From NCBI RefSeq assembly GCF_900156025.1, contig NZ_FTMO01000003.1:1-64000 (forward strand): a DNA stretch of 64,000 nucleotides, written 5' to 3'. The stretch is from Allobosea sp. TND4EK4 (GTDB lineage: Bacteria; Pseudomonadota; Alphaproteobacteria; Rhizobiales; Beijerinckiaceae). Shown one piece after another: positions 1-8,971 of the stretch. Both the position numbers and the translations under genes were made by a program. Under the pieces are notes generated by a model that was given only the letters and a program-made list of their open reading frames with translations, had not been told where the DNA came from and did no database searches. Numbering within the stretch: the first letter of the stretch is position 1; each line of letters begins with the position of its first letter.

Positions 1-586
1 TGACACCAGCGCAGGATGGCCATCGATGTGAGCTCGGTGCCGTTGTCAGATACGATCGCCGATGGCCGGCCGCGCCTGGCGATGATCGCGTCCAGCTCTC
101 GCACCACCCGGATCCCGGAGAGCGAGGTATCCGCGACGAGGGCAAGGCATTCGCGGGTGTAGTCATCCACGACCGCCAGGACGCGGAAGCGGCGGCCGTC
201 TGTGAGGGCATCGGACACAAAGTCGAGGCTCCAGCGGATATTGGCTCGATCCGGCACCAGCATCGGGCGCCGTGTGCCCAGGCGCGTTTGCGGCCACCAC
301 GCCGGCGAACCTGAAGCTTCTCCTCCCGATAGAGCCGGCGGAGCTTCTTCTGGTTCATGGTGATGCCCTGCCGTTCCAGCATGACGTGGATCCTTCTGTA
401 GCCAAACCGTCGCCGCTGGGCGGCCACGGTCTTCATGGCTTCACGCAACGCGTCGTCATCGGGGCGGATGCTCCGGTAGCGCACGCTCGTGCGATCGACA
501 TTCAGGGCCTTGCACGCTCGACGCTGGCTCACCCCATGCGCGTCACAGGCATGAGCCACAGCTTTGCGCTTCGCGTCAGGCGTCAC
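1..586 (-). pseudogene. IS3-family transposase OrfB, frameshifted and cut by window start
   Basis: Reading from the GTG at 586, the protein begins VTPDAKRKAVAHACDAHGVS and continues through an HTH_21-like region to RRRGGRKRA. The expected continuation LGTRRPMLVPDRANIRWSLD is found only after a frame change near base 281, where one C appears to be missing. The rve/DDE core, including the motif DFVSDAL and the second acidic motif IVSDNGTE, is intact but out of frame. The copy therefore looks inactivated unless the sequence has an error here. The C-terminal part with the last catalytic Glu lies outside the window. Confidence 0.8.
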
Positions 587-849
587 CATTTTTTTGAGGC
601 GACATCCTTCAGGATCGCGTTGTCGAGCATCTGTTCCGCGAGCAGCTTCTTGAGCCGGGCATTCTCGTCCTCGAGGGCCTTCAGCCGGCGGGCGTCAGAC
701 ACGTCCATCCCGCCATACTTGCCCTTGAACTTGTAGAACGTGGCGGCCGAGATCCCGTACTTCCGGCAGATATCGGCGGTCTTCGAACCCGCCTCCTGCT
801 CCTTCAGCATCCCGATGATCTGCTCCTCCGAAAAACGTGAGGGCTTCAT
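583..849 (-). CDS. IS3-family transposase OrfA
   Basis: This 88-aa protein is the DNA-binding subunit of an IS3-type transposase. Residues 5-50 form the usual helix-turn-helix (motifs FSEEQIIGMLKEQEAG and CRKYGISAATFYKFK). Residues 55-85 form a short leucine-zipper-like helix (LEDENARLKKLLAEQ). Length and start match the family. A run of seven A residues on the coding strand lies just before the stop and overlaps the start of orfB. It is a likely slippery site for the -1 frameshift that normally makes the OrfAB fusion. Confidence 0.9.
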   Translation of the reverse strand: MKPSRFSEEQIIGMLKEQEAGSKTADICRKYGISAATFYKFKGKYGGMDVSDARRLKALEDENARLKKLLAEQMLDNAILKDVASKKW

Positions 850-983
850 CCGTCGTCTCCTTCGCGACAGACTCTACCCATTCATGGAGGAAGTTCAGGG
901 GCTCAGGTCACAGCTCAAGTTTCCTGAGCAGCCTTAAAGAACCGCCATTCTCCTGCCAGGCAAAGCCGACAACCACGGTGATT

Positions 984-998
984 TCTGAACTAACGGGT
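984..998 (+). repeat. 15-bp direct repeat, copy 1
   Basis: The sequence TCTGAACTAACGGGT occurs here and again at 1110-1124, 126 bp apart. In both places it is followed within about 10 bp by CAATGG. It lies in the gap between the insertion sequence and the recombinase gene. It could be a recombinase binding or crossover site or a duplicated promoter segment; the sequence alone does not decide. Confidence 0.6.
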
Positions 999-1109
999 CA
1001 TACAATGGCGCTGGCGCCGCAGGGAGAGACGTTTGAATTTTGACGACCAGCGGAGCCCGACAATGCGCCATGGTCCTATTCATCGAGATCAATAAGCTCA
1101 GTATAAGCC

Positions 1110-1124
1110 TCTGAACTAACGGGT
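1110..1124 (+). repeat. 15-bp direct repeat, copy 2, just upstream of the recombinase start
   Basis: This second copy of TCTGAACTAACGGGT ends 5 bp before the ATG of the tyrosine recombinase at 1130, so it occupies the position of the ribosome binding region. Its nearness to a recombinase gene makes a role in autoregulation or site recognition plausible. Confidence 0.6.
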
Positions 1125-1129
1125 TTTCA

Positions 1130-2296
1130 ATGGACAAAATTCTGAGTGTGCTGCCAATCACGTCCAACCCGCGCGCAGAGGGCGATCTGCATCTTCGCCG
1201 TGCTCGCCGCGATTATCCGGAACTTCCGCTGGTGGCGGCGTTTCTGCAGTCCGTCAAAGCGGGCGGCGTTATCAAGGGTTCAACGGTGCGAGTTTACCGC
1301 CGCCAGCTCGGCTTCGCGCTGGACACGTTGATCGACCAAGAACTGGTTCCGTCTTCCTCCCGGGGAGATATCATGGCGAAACTGCTCGAATTCCTTGATG
1401 CGCGGCGCGGCCGTCCCGACGAGCCGCGCACGGCGAGCCGTAAAGCGAAGGACGTTACCGAAGAGGAGGCCAGGACGGTTTTCGAGTATCTCGCTAGACA
1501 GGCCAGAGGCGAGGACGACGTCAGCGACATCTGCATGCTGGCGCTTTTCATTTATGTCGTTCCCCGCGTGGGCTGCCGGCCGATCGAGTGGATGGATGCA
1601 GTCGTCGAAGGGAAAACGCTCCGGGTCCGGAGCGCGAAATTTGATGACGATCGTGCCGGGTTCGAGTGGCGGTCGATCCCGCTCTCCGCATTGCAGCCGC
1701 TCGAAATCGAGGCTGTCGCGGCTTTTGCCAGATTCGCCCGGTTGTCCGCGGCGCGCGCACCGTCGTTCCGCCACTGGCGCAATCGACTGGCGGACCGTCT
1801 GGCTCAGGCTTGCAAGGCGTGCCAGATTCGAAGGTTGTCGCTTTACTCCTTTCGCCATGTCGCGCTCGCCACTTGGAAGGCCGCGGGATTGGCTCCCTGG
1901 GAGATCGCCGCCCTTGCTGGGCATGCCGTGGAAAAATCCCAGGCGGCTTATGCCGGCAAGCGGAGCGGCTGGGGCATCGACACGATCGATCGTGCCGAGC
2001 CGGGCCGTGCCGAAGCGCTCGAAGCACGGGCCATCGAGCGTCGCGCCAACCAGAAGGCTGAACCGGAGAGCGGAAGGCAGCAGGACAATAACAATGGCGG
2101 CTGCTGGTCATTCGAAGATATGCCAGCTCCCAAGGTGCCGGCTCGCGATCCCGCTGTGTCGCGGCGCAATGCCGAGGCACTGGCAGCTATGAAGAAGCGG
2201 GCCGCCGAGATCGCGCGATCTTTGACAGGGACGACACCGAATACGGTAATTTCGGAGGACGAGCCGGATCCCGCCGCCGTCGCGTCGCCGCACTGA
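1130..2296 (+). CDS. Divergent tyrosine recombinase (phage-integrase-like)
   Basis: This 388-aa protein shows the catalytic pattern of a tyrosine recombinase in its middle third. Candidate residues are Arg150 in VGCRPIEW, Arg242 and His243 in YSFRHVALATW, His265 in LAGHAVEKS and the nucleophile Tyr274 in QAAYAG. The first 130 residues look like a core-binding domain. The tail from about residue 300 is Ala/Arg/Glu-rich and probably disordered. It would cut and rejoin DNA at specific sites for an integrating element. It lies alone between an insertion sequence and the convergent nuclease gene. Spacing between the boxes is unusual, so the subfamily is unclear and activity is inferred. Confidence 0.75.
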   Translation: MDKILSVLPITSNPRAEGDLHLRRARRDYPELPLVAAFLQSVKAGGVIKGSTVRVYRRQLGFALDTLIDQELVPSSSRGDIMAKLLEFLDARRGRPDEPRTASRKAKDVTEEEARTVFEYLARQARGEDDVSDICMLALFIYVVPRVGCRPIEWMDAVVEGKTLRVRSAKFDDDRAGFEWRSIPLSALQPLEIEAVAAFARFARLSAARAPSFRHWRNRLADRLAQACKACQIRRLSLYSFRHVALATWKAAGLAPWEIAALAGHAVEKSQAAYAGKRSGWGIDTIDRAEPGRAEALEARAIERRANQKAEPESGRQQDNNNGGCWSFEDMPAPKVPARDPAVSRRNAEALAAMKKRAAEIARSLTGTTPNTVISEDEPDPAAVASPH

Positions 2297-2477
2297 CACT
2301 CTCCCTAAACTGGATGGACGAGCTCGGCCACTTAAATCCCTGCGCATCCCTTACAAGTGGTTCGCGTCTTGTTATGCCCTGATAGAAAAAGGCCCTCAAT
2401 TGAGCGAACCAAGATGTCGATCGCTATCCGAATTAGCTCGTGACCAGCGACCGCCAATCATTCAACCGATCGCACCG

Positions 2478-3437
2478 TCAAACCCTAATGTCGGCTGGTG
2501 AGCGCAGTTCGGCAACAATCTCCGTTCGGGTTGCGGCTTCCTCGTTCGAAAAGCCATCGAAATCGGCGAGACCGTTGAAAAACAGCCCGGTCATACGTTC
2601 GATCGAGGAAACACTACGCTGATAGGTCTTGAACGCGCCAAACACGGCTTCAAGGTGCTTCAATTCCGCGACTTGGTCAACAATATAGGCGGTGCTCGAC
2701 GGGTGCCCGGCATCATTCAGAAAGGTCAGCACTTTCCAATAAGCGGTCGGGATCTGCACACCGCGATAGGCTCTGTCGTTGTCCCTAAAAAGAGGCCCTG
2801 TAAACACCGTGACCTTGGTGTCCTGGGCCTTGGCATTGCCCAGCACATAGTCCTCAAGGCTCAGCCATGTCTTCTGATTGAAGTTCGCGGCTTGCGGCGA
2901 ACAATTCGTAAAGTGGAAGGTATCGCCATTTGCTGTCTCGGCGGTTTCTCCCCACACCGGGTCCTGCCGGCGCACCAAATGACCGCGATCAAGAATGTTA
3001 TCGATATAAAGATCCTCGCCGATCTGGAACTCGTCGGCGATGCGGCCATCCAAGAACCACTTATCGTTCTTTCGCTCGACGTCGCCGGGCGTCGTGCCAT
3101 CAATGTTCACCGCGACGAACATGGCCAACCGTCGTGCCGAGTGCATGACAACGCTGAAATGCTCGTAGTCGAGTCGGCCCTCGCTGGAGCCCGCCACCGG
3201 CGTAACGAACCGCTTCAATTCGCCCAATGGCGTCGGCAATGGCACAGTGAAGCCGAGGAAGTCATCGACATAGCCAGCACGTCCCGCGAGATCCGCAGGC
3301 GGCGTGCGTTGCGGCCGCCGCCGCGCTTCCAAGACTTCAAGTTCACGGCCCGCAGCCGCCTCACTATCGATGTCCGCTGGCCCGCCGAGGCGCGAGAGAT
3401 CGCTGAAACGCGGTCGATACGAAAGATCAATGCTCAT
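2478..3437 (-). CDS. NUC1-type DNA/RNA non-specific endonuclease
   Basis: This 319-aa protein matches the Serratia-nuclease (NUC1) fold. It has YEHFSVVMHSARRLAMF around residues 91-107, the catalytic motif DRGH at 150-153 with His153 as general base, and FTNCSPQAANFNQKTW at 176-191, which supplies the metal-binding Asn. No signal peptide is visible, so it should act inside the cell, unlike secreted relatives. It is the last gene of a minus-strand series, 57 bp after the STAND NTPase. That position suggests it is the toxic effector, released or activated by the upstream proteases and NTPase. The family call is firm; the effector role is inference. Confidence 0.85.
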   Translation of the reverse strand: MSIDLSYRPRFSDLSRLGGPADIDSEAAAGRELEVLEARRRPQRTPPADLAGRAGYVDDFLGFTVPLPTPLGELKRFVTPVAGSSEGRLDYEHFSVVMHSARRLAMFVAVNIDGTTPGDVERKNDKWFLDGRIADEFQIGEDLYIDNILDRGHLVRRQDPVWGETAETANGDTFHFTNCSPQAANFNQKTWLSLEDYVLGNAKAQDTKVTVFTGPLFRDNDRAYRGVQIPTAYWKVLTFLNDAGHPSSTAYIVDQVAELKHLEAVFGAFKTYQRSVSSIERMTGLFFNGLADFDGFSNEEAATRTEIVAELRSPADIRV

Positions 3438-3494
3438 CCTATCCCCCGGATCAATTGCTATTGCTCAACGCACTTCCAGAGAACCGGTCATCAG

Positions 3495-6400
3495 CTAACC
3501 AAAGACCGGCAGCGGGTTGACGGCGTCATAAGGCGTCAAAAGTAACGTATCGTAAGATTGAACAAGTTTTGCGACAGCCTGAAAACGTTTGCCCGTTTTG
3601 ATACGTCGCTGAACAGCGGAGAACAATTCCGAGGTCAGGCCGGCGAGATCAACGAAGAGGACAAGGCGCGCGAGCAAATAATCCGCCTCCCGCAGGTTGA
3701 CCAAATTCTCTGCGAGGCGGTCGGGCACAAGGTCCGCTGGCCAGAACGGTGGAAGTTGCGCGACCTCCGTCACCGCCGCAGCAAAGCTCGTCGCATCGGC
3801 AGCGGCGGCGTCCCCAAGTGCCGCCCGCACAGGATCGTAAAGCTCTGGCGATCGCCCCCGCATCAACAAACCCATCGCGCGCCGCACTTCACTCAGCAGC
3901 TCCGATTGTATTGACCCAGAGCTCTCGCTTATCGCAGGAAAGACAACGGAGCCTTCGCTCTCGTCCAGCCTCCTCAGATCAGATGAAAGAGGCGGACTGG
4001 AGTCGAATTCGCTCAATTGGCGCCGCAAGCTTTCTGGGATCTGCGGGGTCACGGTTGGACTGCCGATATTTCTGCCATCAACCCCTCGAACCTGTGACCA
4101 GAGCGCAACCAGCCGCAATAGATCCGGTCTCACCTCGACGGGCCGCAGCGTTGCCCCAGCGCGACCTTCATCCCAGTACTGCGCCAAGGCGCGAAGCCGC
4201 AGAGATAAGATCGAATTCACCGGTGCGCTTTCGAGCACACGCAGGGTCATGATGACATCGCGATAGGGCGGCTCTGTTCTGAACGAGGGCGCGCGGCCGA
4301 GCGCCACAGTCGCGACCGCAAGCGAGAGCACGGTACCAACACCGAATGGAGGACTGTTCGACAGTGCCGCTATCGGCCGCGAAACCGCCACAGCCCATTT
4401 CAGCTGCTCCTCATCACCCGCTCCCGTCGCCAGGCACGACAAGGCCCATTTCCAGATCCAGTGACTGGTGGTGTCGCCCACCTTGTCGAAAGGCGGTTCC
4501 TCTTGAGCTCCATTGCATAGCTCCGCCACCGCCAAGGCGGCATGCCTGAGGACGCCGTCGAAATCGGCCTCGGCAAAGCTAGCCTCGATGCGCTGAGCGG
4601 TCTCCTTGTCCTGGAGAACCTCGATCTGATCCCGCCCATAGCGCACGGTCCCCGCGAATGGCACGTCAGAACCGACTGAGAGAGATTCCAGATGCACGCC
4701 ACTTTCCGATGCGCCCTCATCAAACACTTGCCGCGAGGTGACACCTTTCTTGGCCCGCCGTGATCGTCGTGTCGCGTCCGCACTGGCCCGCTCGGCTCCC
4801 GGAAGAGAAGCCGCCTCCTCGACTGAAAGGGCCTCGTCGGATCCAGCCTCTCGACGCAGGACAGCACGCGCTTCAATCGGCATTGCCGAAACATCGTCAC
4901 CTGCAATATCAAGAACGCGCCGAACGAGGCTTGGATCGGATAGAAGCATTCCAACCTCTCCGAGAAAGGCATCATGGTAGGCGGCAAGCGCCACCGCGGC
5001 GGGGTCACTGGCGCCCTGCGTGCGATACCACTCCGCGGCTGTTCGATGCACAGCCCGAACCGTCTCACGCATCGCTGTATTGGCATTCTCCGACGGCGTC
5101 AGGTCGCCATTCAGCATCGGCAGCATGATCCGCCGCAATGCGGGTGCGTGCCGCACGGCGCCGGCTCCGACGCGCTCCACCAGCCAGACCTCGCGCGAAA
5201 GCGCCTCGAAGAGATCCCGTGCCCGCTGATCGTTGATTTCGCCAAGTCCAGTCGGCACCGCAAGGACGTGACGGATCAAGTCTGGCGTGACAACGCTCAA
5301 GGCGAGACCCGGATGGGCCAGGCGCACGAGATCCGCACGCGACACCAGTCGCTCGCCCTTGCCGTCCGTTATGATGTGATCCTTCAAGCGGTCGAGGAAG
5401 CGTGAATACAGCACGCGCGTGCTCGCAGCCGCTCCCAGAACCCCTATTCCTCGCGCTTCCCCAAGGGCCTCATCGATCTCGCGGGGTTCACGGCCTCGCG
5501 CGAACGCCGCAAGCAGAATGAGGACCAACGGAAAACGAGGAAGCGTCTCAACGAATCGTCGAGCCCTTGCACTGGTAACGACGCGCCGATCAGAGCGCGC
5601 GCGAACGAATTCGACAGCCGCCTCCACATCGAGTTCGCCGATCTCCAGGTGCCCCTCGAACCAGCGTGCTGATAGTGCTTCCTTATCGGGAAAGGGATGC
5701 GCGCGACCCGCAACGACCGCACGGACCGCTCCGAACGCGGGCACGCCGCTCGGCGAGGCAAGCTTGCTCAACGAGTCGATGAAGGCCAGAACCAGACCGA
5801 ACGGCTCTTGGCTGATGGTCTCGGCCCGCATATTCGATCGAACCAGCACTTCCTCGAAGGTGTCGACGATAACCACCAAGGTTTCCGAGGCGAGCGCTCC
5901 TGCGCTCAGCACTTTTTGCAAATCCTCGCGCATCGTTGAAACGACAAAAAGGTTGTCCGTTCCCGTGATCCTGTCGACGTCCTCTCTTTGCAGCGTCAGC
6001 CTGTGCAAATGGTGTCGGGCTTCGCTGCGGACTTTCGATAGCGCGGCGTCTAGAGCCGGCCTCGCAAATCCGATCTGTCGTGTCAGCTCGTTAAGCCATT
6101 CGCGCTCGCCGCCCAGCGCAACATTCCTCTGATCGAAATCGAGGCCGACGACGATTGGACCGGACCAGTCATTCCGCTGCGTGCGTCGCATCAGATCGGC
6201 AACGAGAGCCGATTTCCCCGATCCGCCAATTCCCGTGAGGAGGAGTGGGCGCAACCGCGGCGGCTCGCCCACCGGTGCATCCAGACGGATCAGGGGCCAC
6301 TCAATCGAGCCATCGGCCACATAAAGATCCAGAGCCTCCGCGTCGTAGTCGCGCCCAAACAGCTTGGCAGGGGCAACATAATCCTGTCGCCGGCGTTCGG

Positions 6401-6896
6401 CCTGGCGGGCGAGCTGGATACGTGGATCGATCGCCGGCTCTTGCGAGATGGTGTTTTTCCGGACCGGCAACGATCGCGCAAAGTCGAGCGCGAGCGCCTG
6501 TAGCATGAGGTCATCCGTGGACAACCTTTGCATGGAGACGCCATTTCCCGCTCGCCCCTTTTTGAGCGTGGCCTGCAGGATCTTGCCGAACCGGTCGCCC
6601 TCCTGCGGGCTGGTCAGCGCGATCACGCGGTCGAGCTCATCGCGCGCGACGAGTTCCTTCAATGCCTGACGGCGGGCCTCCGGTTGCAAGCGCCAAAGCA
6701 CGTCCTTGCCGTCCGCCACCTCCTCGATTGAGGCAGACAGCGCGCTAAATATGCTGTCTTCGACAGCCTCTTCACGCTGCCCAGGTGCAACCTCGGCTAG
6801 GAACCGCGTGGGGTCAAATGTCCCGATAACGGCCGCGTGCCTCCAAAGCGTCGCGGCAACGGCATCGGGCGTTTCGACGGCCATGTCGGTCATCAA
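3495..6896 (-). CDS. Large STAND-type P-loop NTPase
   Basis: This 1133-aa protein has an N-terminal helical region (about 1-170), then LFGRD at 179-183, the Gly-Arg lead-in common in STAND/AAA_16 ATPases. Walker A is GIGGSGKS at 222-229 and a clear Walker B is ETLVVIVDTFEE near 338-349. A winged-helix-like region and a long alpha-helical C-terminus of over 500 residues follow; I recognise no named repeat there. STAND NTPases are signalling switches that oligomerise on sensing a trigger, and several are antiphage sensors. Its start overlaps the end of the upstream protease gene by 4 bp (ATGA), so the two are translationally coupled. It is the likely sensor or hub of the operon. Confidence 0.8.
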   Translation of the reverse strand: MMTDMAVETPDAVAATLWRHAAVIGTFDPTRFLAEVAPGQREEAVEDSIFSALSASIEEVADGKDVLWRLQPEARRQALKELVARDELDRVIALTSPQEGDRFGKILQATLKKGRAGNGVSMQRLSTDDLMLQALALDFARSLPVRKNTISQEPAIDPRIQLARQAERRRQDYVAPAKLFGRDYDAEALDLYVADGSIEWPLIRLDAPVGEPPRLRPLLLTGIGGSGKSALVADLMRRTQRNDWSGPIVVGLDFDQRNVALGGEREWLNELTRQIGFARPALDAALSKVRSEARHHLHRLTLQREDVDRITGTDNLFVVSTMREDLQKVLSAGALASETLVVIVDTFEEVLVRSNMRAETISQEPFGLVLAFIDSLSKLASPSGVPAFGAVRAVVAGRAHPFPDKEALSARWFEGHLEIGELDVEAAVEFVRARSDRRVVTSARARRFVETLPRFPLVLILLAAFARGREPREIDEALGEARGIGVLGAAASTRVLYSRFLDRLKDHIITDGKGERLVSRADLVRLAHPGLALSVVTPDLIRHVLAVPTGLGEINDQRARDLFEALSREVWLVERVGAGAVRHAPALRRIMLPMLNGDLTPSENANTAMRETVRAVHRTAAEWYRTQGASDPAAVALAAYHDAFLGEVGMLLSDPSLVRRVLDIAGDDVSAMPIEARAVLRREAGSDEALSVEEAASLPGAERASADATRRSRRAKKGVTSRQVFDEGASESGVHLESLSVGSDVPFAGTVRYGRDQIEVLQDKETAQRIEASFAEADFDGVLRHAALAVAELCNGAQEEPPFDKVGDTTSHWIWKWALSCLATGAGDEEQLKWAVAVSRPIAALSNSPPFGVGTVLSLAVATVALGRAPSFRTEPPYRDVIMTLRVLESAPVNSILSLRLRALAQYWDEGRAGATLRPVEVRPDLLRLVALWSQVRGVDGRNIGSPTVTPQIPESLRRQLSEFDSSPPLSSDLRRLDESEGSVVFPAISESSGSIQSELLSEVRRAMGLLMRGRSPELYDPVRAALGDAAAADATSFAAAVTEVAQLPPFWPADLVPDRLAENLVNLREADYLLARLVLFVDLAGLTSELFSAVQRRIKTGKRFQAVAKLVQSYDTLLLTPYDAVNPLPVFG

Positions 6897-8962
6897 AGCC
6901 CCATCCGTTTTTTCAGATGAGGATCGAGGTCGTTCTTTACAATCGCCGCGACGGCCTGGGTCATGCTGAAGGTCTCGCTGACCCTACTGCTTGCGACCGA
7001 GGTCACGACACCTGCAAGGCACTCGCGCGCAACGTCGGGCAAGGCGAATCGACCATCCACGCGGTGGCCCACCCAGAGCGCAACCCTGCCGCTATCGAGA
7101 TGCGTCAGCGGCTTGTCCAGCCTCTTGGCCCGAATGCCCTGAAGGGACGGCAGGTCGACGTCGGAGAGCCCGAGCAAAACGAGACGAAGAGACGGCTCTG
7201 CCGATACCTCGGCATAGAGACGATCCAGAAGGGCCCGGGTCGAGGTGTCCGGCAGCGAGTGCTTCTCCAGATCGTCGATCACGAGCCATAGAGTGCGTCC
7301 GCGGGCTGCCGCAACGAGCTCAGCCTTCAGTTCAGCCGCGATGCGAGCCACGATGTCATTGATCTCTGTCGATTGACGGTCGGCTGGAAGGGTCTTGTCA
7401 TCGACCACGGTCAGCCGCGCCGACAGGCCCAAGCTCACCCCGTCAAGAATCGCCCCCGCCGTTCTGAAAGCGTTTTGCATCAGACTGGCCGCGCTGATTT
7501 CGACGACGTCATGCTGCGAAGCGTCGAGGTGCTCCCTCAGAATTCTGCGCGAGAATGATTTTCCCACCGCCCGAAACGGCTTTCCGTCGCCCGCAATGTC
7601 CGCTCGAACGATCAGGATTTTGACTCTCCCTGCACGGGCTTCAGCGATGGCTTCCTGCAGTTCCCCGCGACCGATCAGCGGGTCGCCGTTCGAGAACGTT
7701 GGTTTCAAGGCGCGCAGATCCCCCATCCGCGCCTGAATGGCGGCGCCCGCCTTCAGACGCACGCGGCGCAACGGAATTGCGATGTTGATCACCGCCTTGC
7801 GGAGCGGCGCCCCGCTGTCATCCGTGATATCGGCATCCCCGCTGAATTCGACACCCGCCTGATGCAACGCGACGGGACGCATGTCGAAATCCAGACATGG
7901 TCCGCCCGAGGACCCGCCGATCGAGTTCGCATCATGCAGCACCCGCGCAGCCGTCTTCGGCGGAGTGCCACCAAGAAGCTTCGCAAATTTCGGTTTGACA
8001 TCGAAGCTGCCGTAAGACAATCGCATGGAATAGTCGCCGGGATGATGCAGCAGAACCATGTTGCCTTGCGGGATCGGCGGTTCTTCCCCGATGATGTCGT
8101 AAAAGCGCCTGTCGAGACCGGCCGGCTCGGCGATTTCCAGAACGACGAAATCATCGAACGGCTCGAAAGCGGCAACGTCAGCCGGCCACGGCACACCGGT
8201 GTTCTCGTCATTCGCGTGTTCGCTGCCTTCAGCCCGGCTCGCCGCGACGAGCCAATTGGAGTTCGCCGGAATGCGCGTCACGCCGCCCGTTTGGGCGGCA
8301 TGCGCCGTGAAATCGAACTCGACGCCAAGCGCCGCGGCACTATCCGCCTTTGCCCGCCAGGCTTCCGCCGGCGCAAGACCCGCCGCGGCCGCTTCCGCCG
8401 CCGGCAGCGGCTCGAGAAGGCTCTGCACCACATGCCAGTTCGTAAGGACAAGCCTTGGTCCGATCAGAAACCCAGTTCCTCTGATCCGTGTTGCACCCTG
8501 TCTGACGACAACGCGGCATGTGCAGCGCTGAGCGCGCATGAGCCCGGCATTCACCTCGTCCGGATCGCGGAAGCGCTCCTTGTCCTTGATGATCGCCTCG
8601 TAGGTGATCTGGGCGCTTCGGCGTGCTGCTTCATCCCCCGTCAAGGCAATTGCCATGACGACCCCGCCACTGCCCTCCGGTGCTGTAGTGAAGAGCGTGG
8701 CGCCAGCGGTGGAGCATAGCTCCCCCAGAAACCCATTCGCCTTGGCGTATTCTAAGGCTACACGTACATCGGCCCTGTCGCGTTCGGATCCGGGTTCGAG
8801 CGGCGACCGCCTCTGTCTTCTCAAGGCGAGGGCTTTGAAACGGGTGAGTTCGCTCGGCCGCGCATCCACAAAGATGTCAAAGGCCTTCTCAAAGGTCTCG
8901 CGCGACACCTTGAGCTGCCGAACCAGCTCCGCGACATCAAGATGGTCAGATGGATCAGGCAA
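6893..8962 (-). CDS. Trypsin-like serine protease with N-terminal helical adaptor and C-terminal P-loop-like domain
   Basis: This 689-aa protein has three parts. Residues 1-90 are a small helical domain (VAELVRQLKVSRETFEKAF; GFLGELCSTAG) that resembles the effector-associated adaptor domains of bacterial conflict proteins. Residues 145-400 are a trypsin-2-type protease with GTGFLIGPRLVLTNWHVV (His177), DDFVVLEI (Asp270 or 271) and GGSSGGP (Ser352). Residues 425-689 resemble a STAND ATPase, with FRAVGKSF in place of a full Walker A and a good Walker B, LWLVIDDLEKH. There is no signal peptide. It lies 9 bp after the double-protease gene and overlaps the NTPase gene by 4 bp. A zymogen-like protease switched by NTPase signalling is the natural inference. 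Confidence 0.8.
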   Translation of the reverse strand: MPDPSDHLDVAELVRQLKVSRETFEKAFDIFVDARPSELTRFKALALRRQRRSPLEPGSERDRADVRVALEYAKANGFLGELCSTAGATLFTTAPEGSGGVVMAIALTGDEAARRSAQITYEAIIKDKERFRDPDEVNAGLMRAQRCTCRVVVRQGATRIRGTGFLIGPRLVLTNWHVVQSLLEPLPAAEAAAAGLAPAEAWRAKADSAAALGVEFDFTAHAAQTGGVTRIPANSNWLVAASRAEGSEHANDENTGVPWPADVAAFEPFDDFVVLEIAEPAGLDRRFYDIIGEEPPIPQGNMVLLHHPGDYSMRLSYGSFDVKPKFAKLLGGTPPKTAARVLHDANSIGGSSGGPCLDFDMRPVALHQAGVEFSGDADITDDSGAPLRKAVINIAIPLRRVRLKAGAAIQARMGDLRALKPTFSNGDPLIGRGELQEAIAEARAGRVKILIVRADIAGDGKPFRAVGKSFSRRILREHLDASQHDVVEISAASLMQNAFRTAGAILDGVSLGLSARLTVVDDKTLPADRQSTEINDIVARIAAELKAELVAAARGRTLWLVIDDLEKHSLPDTSTRALLDRLYAEVSAEPSLRLVLLGLSDVDLPSLQGIRAKRLDKPLTHLDSGRVALWVGHRVDGRFALPDVARECLAGVVTSVASSRVSETFSMTQAVAAIVKNDLDPHLKKRMGL

Positions 8963-8971
8963 GGTTAGCCC

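Larger units (their letters stand above)
1..910 (-). mobile_element. IS3-family insertion sequence, right end (left end outside window)
   Basis: The two-ORF layout on the minus strand is typical of IS3 elements: a short orfA with a helix-turn-helix, then an overlapping orfB with an integrase core. The right terminus is placed near 910 because the minus strand there begins TGACCTGAGC, a plausible terminal inverted repeat, about 60 bp before orfA. The opposite terminus lies before base 1, so the inverted repeat and any target duplication cannot be confirmed. OrfB has a one-base deletion near 281, so this copy is probably unable to move by itself. Confidence 0.8.
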
